Assembly (NCBI GenBank): GCA_003535395.1
Contig: DOHE01000133.1
Span: forward strand, 1-6,071
Source: Clostridiales bacterium
GTDB lineage: Bacteria; Bacillota; Clostridia; UBA8921
DNA: 6,071 nt
Direction of reading: 5' to 3'
Shown: positions 1-5,784 of the stretch, one piece after another
Numbering within the stretch: the first letter of the stretch is position 1
How the letters are laid out: each line of letters opens with the position of its first letter
Position numbers and translations under genes: made by a program
The notes under the pieces: generated by a model
Databases searched by the model: none
What the model was told of the DNA's origin: nothing
What the model saw: the letters and a program-made list of their open reading frames with translations, nothing else

Positions 1-21
1 ACGAGGATGAAGCGATGGTAA
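1..21 (+). CDS. Possible 3' end of an upstream gene (only the last six codons)
   Basis: Reading from base 1 gives T-R-M-K-R-W followed by a TAA stop at 19-21. This would overlap the PBP2 start by 7 bases, a common arrangement in tight operons. In Clostridia the gene before PBP2 is usually mreD, so this could be its C-terminus, but six residues cannot identify a family. Another frame closes with TGA at 8-10 and could equally be the true upstream end. Confidence 0.3.
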   Translation, partial: TRMKRW

Positions 22-2147
22 AATGGAAAGGCGATCCTACCATTCCATTATGGAAGCGTGTTGTGGTGGACAGATACAGCATCCTGTACGCCTTTTTCCT
101 GCTCATGGGCCTGTTCATCCTGACCCGCCTGATCGATCTGCAGGTGATCCATGGCACGGACAATGAACAGCTTGCCAACCGGAAGATGCTCAGCATCTCC
201 CGGGGTATTGCTCCCCGGGGAGGCATTTATGACCGGAACGGGATCCCCATCGCCACCGTCCGTACTGCCTACCGGGTCCGTATATCCAAGTCGCGCAGCA
301 GCGCAGCGGAGCGGCAGGCTGCCTTCCTGACCCTGGTGAACATCCTGGAGGATAATGGCGAGAGTTACAGGAAGGAGCTTTCCCGCTATCTCACCCTTGA
401 GCCCCTGGAATTCGGTCAGGAGCTAAGGGACGACCCGGCCGCTCTGGAAAAGTGGAAAAGGGATATGCTTGGAAAATCCGATACGGAAGGACTCCTGGCT
501 TCACCGGCCTCCGCCTTGCAGTGGTTGAGGGACAAAAAATTCAATATCGCCTCCTTTTATACAGACCAGGAAGCATACCGAATCATGACGGTGATGTACG
601 ATATCCTCATCAACGGTTATGTATACATCAACCCCTTTGCATCCGATATCAGCCGGGATTCGGTGGGCAGACTGGAAGAGGCCCGGATGAGCCTCCCCGG
701 CATCACGGTGGAGGAAACGCCGGTGCGCCGGTATGTGGATGCGGATGCAGCTGCCCATATCATCGGATATATGGGTCCTGTGGATGCTCAGGAGTATGTC
801 CGGCTTAGGGAAAAAGGATACAGCTGGAATGACTGGCTGGGAAAAGACGGAATTGAATATGTGGCAGAGAAATGGCTCAAAGGCACCGACGGGCTGCGCA
901 ACCTGGAAGCGGAAGCCAGCGGCGATATGGATACGGGACTTCAGCAGGCTGTTCCCGGATATGATGTTACCCTGACCATCGATATGCGATTGCAAAAAGC
1001 TGCAGACAAAGCACTGAAAGACCAGATCGGGCTAATCCGGGGGATGACCAGTGACCCGGCCAATCTGCTGGATGCATTTGCCGGCGCCGTGGTCGTATTG
1101 GATGTAAAAACCGGGGATGTCCTGGCGATGGCCAGTTACCCGGATTTTAACCCGGCAGTATATCTGGACAGGGACGATCCCCTTTCCCTTAAAAAAATCC
1201 AGGACTGGAACCAGGACTGGGAGAATGCGCCCCTGCTCAACCGTGCGATTTCCGGGATGTACGCCCCCGGGTCGACCTTCAAACCCCTGACTGCTATTGC
1301 GGCTATCGATGCAGGGGTGTTGAATCCGAATCAGATATATTTTGACCCGGGAGTCATCGTGATCGACGGGAAGGAATTTGAAAATGTCAACAGATACGGG
1401 TACGGGAATATCAATCTGGAGATGGCCATCGCCCATTCCAGCAACTGTTACTTTCATTTTTTTGGCATGCGCACCGGGATCGAAGCCATCGACAGGATGG
1501 CAGAGCTGTTCGGGCTGGGGGAAAGGACCGGAATTGAACTGCCGGGCGAAATTTCCGGGGTCCGGGCCAATCCCACTACCAAGAAACAGATCTGGGACGA
1601 CATCTGGCGGCCGGCAGATACGGCCCAGACCGCCATCGGTCAGTTTTCCCAGGCGTTTAGTCCCATCCAGCTGGCTTCCTATGCGGCCACCATCGCCAAC
1701 GACGGAGTTCGGTGTCCTCCCCGGATCATTAAAGATGTGGTGCGGCCGGGCGGAGAAAAGCCGCCGGACTATGTCCATGTCCAGGAACCAGTGCAGACGG
1801 GAGTCTCCGCATACGCCCTCGAACAGGTGCGCAAGGGGATGCTTACAGCCTGCTATATGCCCTACTCGTATACTGAAATCACGTTTACCCCCCTGCCGGT
1901 GAAAGTAGCGACCAAGACCGGAACTGCTGAGACCGGAGAGGCAAACCACTCCTCCAATGCCGTGTTTATTGGCATTGCACCGGCAGATAAGCCGGAGATC
2001 GCAATAGCAGTCGTGATCCAGCGGGGGGTTTGGGGGGCATACTGCGCCCCGGTGGCCGCGGCTGTGATCAAAGAGTATGTCAGCCGGAAGGTGGAAACGG
2101 CCGGTTCCCGTCCCACAGTGCAGGACACATCAGTTTTTATACCGTGA
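15..2147 (+). CDS. mrdA: Penicillin-binding protein 2 (class B, elongation-type peptidoglycan DD-transpeptidase)
   Basis: This protein cross-links peptidoglycan during cell elongation, anchored in the cytoplasmic membrane with its catalytic domain outside and partnered in the family by RodA and MreBCD. A short cytoplasmic tail precedes one membrane segment (about residues 22-37). The class B pedestal signature RGGIYDRNG lies at 68-76, and a GYMG / GKDGIE region lies further on. The transpeptidase domain has all three motifs: S420-T-F-K423 with the acyl-accepting serine, S475-S-N477, and K634-T-G636 within KTGTAETG. GIELPGE, typical of PBP2, lies between the last two. At 710 residues it is longer than E. 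coli PBP2 (633), as is usual for clostridial forms. The ATG at 15 has GAGG at 3-6, eight bases upstream. It sits directly before minCDE, which links wall elongation with septum placement. FtsI or SpoVD are alternatives, but no PASTA domain is present and the context favours PBP2. Confidence 0.93.
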   Translation: MVKWKGDPTIPLWKRVVVDRYSILYAFFLLMGLFILTRLIDLQVIHGTDNEQLANRKMLSISRGIAPRGGIYDRNGIPIATVRTAYRVRISKSRSSAAERQAAFLTLVNILEDNGESYRKELSRYLTLEPLEFGQELRDDPAALEKWKRDMLGKSDTEGLLASPASALQWLRDKKFNIASFYTDQEAYRIMTVMYDILINGYVYINPFASDISRDSVGRLEEARMSLPGITVEETPVRRYVDADAAAHIIGYMGPVDAQEYVRLREKGYSWNDWLGKDGIEYVAEKWLKGTDGLRNLEAEASGDMDTGLQQAVPGYDVTLTIDMRLQKAADKALKDQIGLIRGMTSDPANLLDAFAGAVVVLDVKTGDVLAMASYPDFNPAVYLDRDDPLSLKKIQDWNQDWENAPLLNRAISGMYAPGSTFKPLTAIAAIDAGVLNPNQIYFDPGVIVIDGKEFENVNRYGYGNINLEMAIAHSSNCYFHFFGMRTGIEAIDRMAELFGLGERTGIELPGEISGVRANPTTKKQIWDDIWRPADTAQTAIGQFSQAFSPIQLASYAATIANDGVRCPPRIIKDVVRPGGEKPPDYVHVQEPVQTGVSAYALEQVRKGMLTACYMPYSYTEITFTPLPVKVATKTGTAETGEANHSSNAVFIGIAPADKPEIAIAVVIQRGVWGAYCAPVAAAVIKEYVSRKVETAGSRPTVQDTSVFIP

Positions 2148-2165
2148 ACCGGACACACCTTTGTC

Positions 2166-2193
2166 TTGCAGAATTCACGAAGTAGTGTAAAAT
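2166..2193 (+). promoter_or_regulatory. Possible weak sigma-A type promoter ahead of minC
   Basis: A TAAAAT hexamer at 2188-2193 matches the -10 consensus at five of six positions. TTGCAG at 2166-2171 is a poor -35 match, 16 bases away. Transcription would begin near 2200, which suits a minC start at the downstream GTG (2224) rather than the ATG at 2200. No terminator is visible after PBP2, so read-through from the upstream operon is also likely. Confidence 0.3.
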
Positions 2194-2210
2194 AGGAATA
2201 TGTTACCGCG

Positions 2211-2217
2211 GGGAGGG
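2211..2217 (+). promoter_or_regulatory. Ribosome binding site that favours the GTG start of minC
   Basis: GGGAGGG ends six bases before the GTG at 2224, a good Shine-Dalgarno placement. The in-frame ATG at 2200 has only AGGA two bases upstream, which is too close. If the ATG were used, this purine tract would instead be codons for R-G-G. Confidence 0.6.
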
Positions 2218-2223
2218 AAATGT

Positions 2224-2964
2224 GTGTCAAGGGATAGCGTCGTATTCAAGGGAACGGCCACGGGGCTTGTATTGGAGCTGGACCCGGCGGCGGATATCGA
2301 TGATATCCTTGTGACCATGGAGCAGAAAATGCTGGCCGCTGCCCGTTTTTTCAAAGGAGCCATACTGGATGTGGCATACCGGGGCCGTGAACTGACGCCG
2401 GAACAGGAAGCTTTAGTGCTGGACCTGCTGCACCGCAAAAGCGGAGCCAGGATCCGAAAGCTTACCCGGGAACAGGAGCTTCCCCCCGCTTCTATAATTT
2501 CACAGAAGGATCCGCAATCTGCACAGAGGGACCTGCGACCCGCACATAACGATGTGCCTTCCAAACCGCCGCAGCAGCTGAAAAATCAGCCTGTGCAGGA
2601 GCAGATGCTTCTGGATCCACCGGAAAAAGAGGAAATCACCCGTTTTCACAAGGGGACCCTCCGCTCCGGGCAAAGGATCAGCTCCCCCGGTCATGTGGTG
2701 GTGCTGGGGGATGTGAACCCGGGAGCCGAAATCGTGGCAGCCGGAAACATCCTGGTCATGGGAGTCATTCGGGGACTGGTGCATGCGGGTTCTGAAGGCA
2801 ACCGGGATGCAGTGGTCACAGCGATCCGCTTAAAGCCGATGCAGCTTCGCATCGCGGATATCATCACCCGCCCTCCGGAAAATCTGGAAAACGACTTTTT
2901 TACGGCCTATGAGACCGCCCGGGTGAAGAATGAGACCATCGTCATTGAAGAAACCGGAAAATGA
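2224..2964 (+). CDS. minC: Septum site-determining protein MinC
   Basis: MinC is the inhibitor of FtsZ assembly that MinD carries to the membrane, blocking division at the cell poles. Starting from GTG 2224 it has 246 residues. The N-terminal domain begins SRDSVVFKGTATGLV, the usual V.FKGT opening of the family, and runs to about residue 80. A long linker rich in Pro, Gln and Lys follows (about 84-136). The C-terminal beta-helix domain includes RSGQ at 147-150, the conserved MinD-contact motif, then GDVNPGAEI and the GNILVMGVIRGLVHAG stretch typical of the right-handed helix. It is somewhat longer than E. coli MinC (231) because of the linker. An alternative ATG at 2200 would add eight residues (MLPRGGKC) that do not resemble other MinC N-termini. 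The gene lies 81 bases before minD in the same orientation. Confidence 0.93.
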   Translation: MSRDSVVFKGTATGLVLELDPAADIDDILVTMEQKMLAAARFFKGAILDVAYRGRELTPEQEALVLDLLHRKSGARIRKLTREQELPPASIISQKDPQSAQRDLRPAHNDVPSKPPQQLKNQPVQEQMLLDPPEKEEITRFHKGTLRSGQRISSPGHVVVLGDVNPGAEIVAAGNILVMGVIRGLVHAGSEGNRDAVVTAIRLKPMQLRIADIITRPPENLENDFFTAYETARVKNETIVIEETGK

Positions 2965-3045
2965 TTTCAGATAATGATAAAACAGAACCTATGACATGGA
3001 TACAGTGTATGAAAAGTTTGAAGGGATCAAGGGGGAAACAGGAAC

Positions 3046-3852
3046 ATGGGTGAAATCATCGTAATCACATCCGGCAAAGGAGGTGTGGGCAAGACCACCA
3101 GCACCGCCAACATCGGAGCCGGGCTTTCCAATCTGGGGAAGAAAGTGGTGCTCATCGACACGGATATCGGTCTTCGGAACCTGGATGTAGTTCTGGGCCT
3201 TGAAAACCGCATCGTATATGACCTGGTTGATGTGGTGGAAAAGAAATGCCGTGTGAAGCAGGCACTCATCAAAGACAAGCGGTTTGAAAACCTGTTCCTG
3301 ATCCCTGCAGCCCAGACGCGGGACAAGAGCGCCGTCAGTCCTTCCCAGATGATCGAGCTTTGCGATGAACTCCGGAAGGATTTTGATTTTGTAGTCATCG
3401 ACTGCCCTGCCGGTATTGAGCAGGGATTTAAAAATGCCATCGCCGGTGCAGACCGGGCGATCGTGGTCACCACGCCGGAAGTATCTGCCGTCCGGGATGC
3501 GGACCGGATCATCGGTCTGCTGGAATCCCATGGCATCAAAGATCCCGTACTTCTTATCAACCGCATCCGTATCGATATGGTCAAGCGGGGAGACATGATG
3601 AACATCGACGACATCCTGGAGATCCTGGCAGTGAAACATATCGGGGTGGTACCGGATGATGAGAAGATCATTGAGTCCACCAACCGGGGGGAACCGGTGA
3701 TCGCGGACAGCAAGTCCATGGCGGGACAAGCTTACCGGAATATCACCCGGCGGATTGCCTTCCCCGATGAGAACATCCCGTTTTTAGACCTGGAGCCCGC
3801 AGGAGGACTGAGGGGCCTGTTTAAAAAAGTGTTTGGCGATAAAAAGGTTTAA
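3046..3852 (+). CDS. minD: Septum site-determining ATPase MinD
   Basis: MinD is a ParA/MinD-family ATPase that dimerises on the membrane when bound to ATP, recruits MinC and is released by MinE. The deviant Walker A motif GKGGVGKTT lies at residues 10-18, with the signature lysine K11 and catalytic-loop K16. The switch I aspartate D40 lies in DTDIGLRNLD, and switch II is DCPAGIE at 119-125. The C-terminus, GGLRGLFKKVFGDKKV (253-268), is the amphipathic membrane-targeting helix. Its length of 268 residues is close to E. coli MinD (270), and every key residue is intact. Purine-rich GGGGG and AGG upstream give only a fair ribosome site. The stop codon overlaps the Shine-Dalgarno of minE, implying coupled translation. 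Other ParA-type proteins are excluded by the membrane helix and the neighbours. Confidence 0.97.
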   Translation: MGEIIVITSGKGGVGKTTSTANIGAGLSNLGKKVVLIDTDIGLRNLDVVLGLENRIVYDLVDVVEKKCRVKQALIKDKRFENLFLIPAAQTRDKSAVSPSQMIELCDELRKDFDFVVIDCPAGIEQGFKNAIAGADRAIVVTTPEVSAVRDADRIIGLLESHGIKDPVLLINRIRIDMVKRGDMMNIDDILEILAVKHIGVVPDDEKIIESTNRGEPVIADSKSMAGQAYRNITRRIAFPDENIPFLDLEPAGGLRGLFKKVFGDKKV

Positions 3853-3857
3853 GGAGG
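3851..3857 (+). promoter_or_regulatory. Strong ribosome binding site of minE nested in the minD stop
   Basis: AAGGAGG begins inside the TAA stop of minD (3850-3852) and ends seven bases before the minE ATG at 3865. The arrangement suggests that ribosomes finishing minD can reinitiate on minE, keeping the two products in proportion. Confidence 0.75.
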
Positions 3858-3864
3858 TGGAGAT

Positions 3865-4152
3865 ATGCTGGATGTGATCATGAATTTTTTCAGAAAGCCC
3901 AAGGTGGCATCAAAAGATATCGCTGCCAACCGGTTGAAGGTTTGTATTATCCATGATAAAACCGACGGGTCTCCGGAGATCCTCGAGATGATCCGGAATG
4001 AGATCATTAAAATAATCGACAATTACGTAGAATTTGACCGGGATGCACTGGAAGTCAACATCACCCATGCCGATGCAGCTGACGGAAAAACGGTTTCCAG
4101 CGCACTGGTGGCCAATATCCCCATCAAGCGGGTCAAAAGGATCGGGAAATGA
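3865..4152 (+). CDS. minE: Cell division topological specificity factor MinE
   Basis: MinE stimulates the MinD ATPase and drives MinCD away from midcell, so that division occurs only there. The 95-residue length is typical (E. coli 88). The first 13 residues (MLDVIMNFFRKPK) form the amphipathic membrane-binding segment. The stretch AANRLKVCIIHDK around residues 20-32 is the anti-MinCD region, which folds as a beta strand or contact helix. The rest is the dimerising topological domain, with EIIKIIDNYVEFD and a basic end VKRIGK. It directly follows minD with a strong AAGGAGG, and its TGA stop overlaps the next gene's ATG as ATGA. The presence of MinE, rather than a DivIVA/MinJ arrangement, points to an oscillating or Clostridia-type Min system. 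Confidence 0.95.
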   Translation: MLDVIMNFFRKPKVASKDIAANRLKVCIIHDKTDGSPEILEMIRNEIIKIIDNYVEFDRDALEVNITHADAADGKTVSSALVANIPIKRVKRIGK

Positions 4153-4538
4153 ACATTGCTTTGATTGCCCAGGATCACCGCAAGGAACTCATGGCCGAGT
4201 TCTGTATTGCATACTCGGGTATCCTTGGACAGCATAAGCTGTATGCCACCGGTACTACCGGAGCCATCGTTCGGGATGCCGCCGGACTGAATGTGGAACG
4301 GTTTGCCCCCGGCCTGCTGGGATTTCAGCAGATCATTGCAAAAGCAGCCTACAATGAACTGGACATGGTGCTGTTTTTTCGGGACGGGACTTTAGGACCG
4401 GACCATTCGAAAGATACAGAACAGCTTTTCCGCACCTGCGATTCCAACCTGATCCCCTACGCTACCAGCATAGCGACCGCAGAACTCCTCATTAAAGGGC
4501 TGGAGCGGGGCGATCTCGACTGGCGTCTGCTGGTTTGA
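4149..4538 (+). CDS. Methylglyoxal synthase family protein with an altered active site
   Basis: The 129-residue protein aligns along its length with MgsA, the cytosolic enzyme that turns dihydroxyacetone phosphate into methylglyoxal. It begins MNIALIAQDH and keeps LYATGTTG at 31-38 (phosphate-binding threonines T34, T36, T37), the ERF segment, LDMVLFFRD (D79), H86, D89 and the C-terminal ATSIATAELLIKGL. However, the catalytic GGDQQ box is reduced to GFQQ at 58-61, so the base equivalent to E. coli Asp71 is absent. The residue at E. coli His19 is Gln8, and the DPL.A.PH.PD box has become DGTLGPDHSKD. It overlaps the minE stop by four bases, with AAGGA at 4137-4141. An mgsA gene is common here in Clostridia, so descent is clear. 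Activity is doubtful; a phosphate-ligand-binding role is possible but unproven. Confidence 0.8.
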   Translation: MNIALIAQDHRKELMAEFCIAYSGILGQHKLYATGTTGAIVRDAAGLNVERFAPGLLGFQQIIAKAAYNELDMVLFFRDGTLGPDHSKDTEQLFRTCDSNLIPYATSIATAELLIKGLERGDLDWRLLV

Positions 4539-4658
4539 CGGATTCGGTTTGCCTCATGAAACGAATATTTCCTGAATATAATCTCCTTGGAAATCTTTTG
4601 CTGCATGGGGTGACAGGCACTGAGATTCTCAGGCAAACGGTCCTTCTACGGAGCCGTT
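4539..4658 (+). other. Intergenic leader with no confident gene
   Basis: This stretch separates the MgsA-like gene from the M50 protease gene. It contains a perfect TATAAT at 4577-4582, a 13-base palindrome CTGAGATTCTCAG at 4620-4632, a terminator-like hairpin at 4635-4659 and GGGGTGA at 4607-4613, which resembles a ribosome site. A second frame is open from 4535 to 4765, but its product resembles nothing I know and it runs into the M50 gene. The frame of the protease is open back to a stop at 4611-4613, so the last 45 bases here may be its true 5' end. Confidence 0.5.
4577..4582 (+). promoter_or_regulatory. Perfect -10 hexamer, possible internal promoter
   Basis: TATAAT matches the -10 consensus exactly. 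The stretch 16-18 bases upstream (around TCATGA) has no good -35, and no properly placed TGn extension is present. If it is active, the transcript would start near 4589 and carry the downstream palindrome and hairpin in its leader ahead of the M50 gene. Confidence 0.25.
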
Positions 4659-4664
4659 TTGTTT
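4635..4664 (+). terminator. Terminator-like hairpin overlapping the M50 gene start
   Basis: AAACGGTCC at 4635-4643 pairs with GGA-G-CCGTTT at 4650-4659. This gives a nine-pair stem with one bulged G (4653), a six-base loop TTCTAC, and a TTTTGTTT tract straight after. The shape is that of an intrinsic terminator or attenuator. The stem's GC content is modest, and the tract includes the TTG start of the protease, so it may simply be coding sequence. Confidence 0.4.
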
Positions 4665-5723
4665 ACGGCGATCCATGTTTCCATATTACTGAGCCTTGTG
4701 TTCTATGCAAGACGGGAAGGGCTGCAAAGGCCCGTGCCGGTGAGCGTGATCATCGGCCTGGCTGACCCGGGCGCACAGACATGGCCGGCGCAACCCTCAC
4801 CGGCCTCACCGGCCTCACCGGCGCAGCCCTCGCCGGCGCAACCCTCACCGGCCTCACCGGCGCAACCCTCTCCGGCGCCGCCGGCCAGGAAATCCTATAC
4901 TGTCTATTTACTGCAGGCATTATCCATAGCCTTGCTGGCCCTTGGGATCCATGAAGCCGGACACCTGGCAGGATCCCGGCTGCTTCGGCAGCCCATAGGC
5001 GATTTTCACCTGGCCCCATTTGGAATTGCGGCGCGGCTTCCTGAAACGCACCGTCCGGGCCGCACAAAAAGATGTCTGGTGATTGCCGCCGGACCCCTGG
5101 CCAATCTGCTGGCCTTTGGGATCTTTGCGTGGATGGACCGGTTCGGGACTGCTTTTCAGGTCATGGCAGTTTCAAACCTTCTCATGGCAGCCTTTAATTT
5201 GCTTCCGGCCTTGCCGATGGACGGCGGCTGGCTCATTTATCATCTGCTGGAAACCATGATAGACGAAATGGCCGCGATACGCGGCATGCTGGGGCTCACC
5301 GCCGTCACCGGGCTGTTTTTGACCGGCGCCGGGATTTTTCAGGTTCTGGTCAGCCGGGGCAACGCAAGCCTGCTCTTGGCCGGCGGATTCATACTGTATA
5401 CGGCCTGGAAGGAAGCACCCCAGGTGCGGATCATGCGCACGGCCCGGCTGCTGATGCGAAATATGGACGGCAAAGGCCCGCCGGTGCCGGGGAGGGCGAC
5501 CCTGACCGTGGCGCCTTCCTGCAGCAGGCCTGCAGACATTTTCCGGTTTTTCAGTCAAAACCGGTGCAATCTGGTGCTTGTGCTGGATGAAACCCGGGAG
5601 ATGAAGCCGATGGGGTTATTGAGTGAAACCCGGCTGGGAAGGATTGCCCTGTCCGGGAACAGACAGGAAACCCTGGGACAAATACTGACAGACGAGAACA
5701 GACAAAGAGACGGATGGATGTGA
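4659..5723 (+). CDS. SpoIVFB-like site-2 protease (M50 intramembrane zinc metalloprotease)
   Basis: The protein cuts substrates within the membrane; SpoIVFB itself processes pro-sigma-K in the mother cell of sporulating cells. It has a zinc-binding H98-E-A-G-H102 and N180-LLPALPM-D188-GG, the third metal ligand region. It also has APFG after HEAGH, AAGPLANLL in membrane segment 3, and about six hydrophobic segments (near 3-17, 84-103, 121-141, 152-175, 206-230, 236-250). A C-terminal cytosolic domain begins LTVAPSCSRPADIF and parallels the SpoIVFB tail. Residues 43-76 form a Pro-Ala-Ser/Gln repeat between segments 1 and 2, where SpoIVFB has only a short loop. The start is uncertain: TTG 4659 has GGAG five bases upstream, while CTG 4620 with GGGGTGA would add 13 plausible residues. 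The true substrate is unknown; spoIVFB orthology is likely but not certain. Confidence 0.82.
   Translation: MFTAIHVSILLSLVFYARREGLQRPVPVSVIIGLADPGAQTWPAQPSPASPASPAQPSPAQPSPASPAQPSPAPPARKSYTVYLLQALSIALLALGIHEAGHLAGSRLLRQPIGDFHLAPFGIAARLPETHRPGRTKRCLVIAAGPLANLLAFGIFAWMDRFGTAFQVMAVSNLLMAAFNLLPALPMDGGWLIYHLLETMIDEMAAIRGMLGLTAVTGLFLTGAGIFQVLVSRGNASLLLAGGFILYTAWKEAPQVRIMRTARLLMRNMDGKGPPVPGRATLTVAPSCSRPADIFRFFSQNRCNLVLVLDETREMKPMGLLSETRLGRIALSGNRQETLGQILTDENRQRDGWM
4785..4886 (+). repeat. Degenerate in-frame tandem repeat encoding PAQPS and PAS units
   Basis: The stretch is built from 15-base units close to CCGGCGCAACCCTCA (PAQPS) and 9-base units CCGGCCTCA (PAS). Their order is 15, 9, 9, 15, 15, 9, 15, then a diverged final CCGGCGCCGCCGGCC (PAPPA). 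All unit lengths are multiples of three, so the frame is kept whatever the copy number. Several copies are identical at base level, which suggests recent expansion by slippage or unequal recombination. It lies wholly inside the M50 protease gene. Confidence 0.93.
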
Positions 5724-5769
5724 TACAATGGATCGTGATCACAAAGCGGCGGATCAAACGGGAAATCGG

Positions 5770-5776
5770 AAGGAGG
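5770..5776 (+). promoter_or_regulatory. Ribosome binding site that favours the 5785 start of the last gene
   Basis: AAGGAGG ends eight bases before the ATG at 5785. The in-frame ATG at 5728 lacks any comparable purine tract, so the shorter product is preferred. Confidence 0.6.
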
Positions 5777-5784
5777 CGGCGGGG

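Noticed and set aside
1032..1949. Long open frame on the minus strand (305 codons)
   Set aside because: It lies wholly inside the PBP2 gene opposite intact catalytic motifs, has no recognisable domains or ribosome site, and is best explained by GC-rich codon bias.
2101..2152. CCGGTTC / GAACCGG inverted repeat spanning the PBP2 stop
   Set aside because: Seven pairs with a 38-base spacer and no T-tract; too weak for a terminator and plausible by chance.
2996..3064. 22-codon ORF overlapping the minD start
   Set aside because: Too short, with no ribosome site or recognisable product; likely chance.
2989..3729. Two long minus-strand open frames opposite minD
   Set aside because: They are antisense to a fully conserved MinD, and their products are low-complexity without family features.
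4563..4590. Sigma-E-like -35 element (GAATATT) before the SpoIVFB-like gene
   Set aside because: At the expected spacing there is no CATACAAT-like -10, so a mother-cell promoter cannot be supported.
4600..4660. TPP riboswitch suggested by CTGAGA
   Set aside because: The second conserved TPP half and the pairing arms are absent; only the six-base string matches.
4535..4765. 76-codon + frame between the MgsA-like and M50 genes
   Set aside because: It starts at a TTG overlapping the previous stop, resembles no known protein and runs into the M50 gene in another frame. It is kept only as a possible frameshifted N-terminus.
4781..4960. Alternative + frame through the repeat reading M-A-G-A-T-L-T-G, reminiscent of pentapeptide or collagen-like repeats
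   Set aside because: Any periodic DNA reads as a repeat in every open frame. The M50 frame continues into clear catalytic motifs, whereas this one stops shortly after the repeat.
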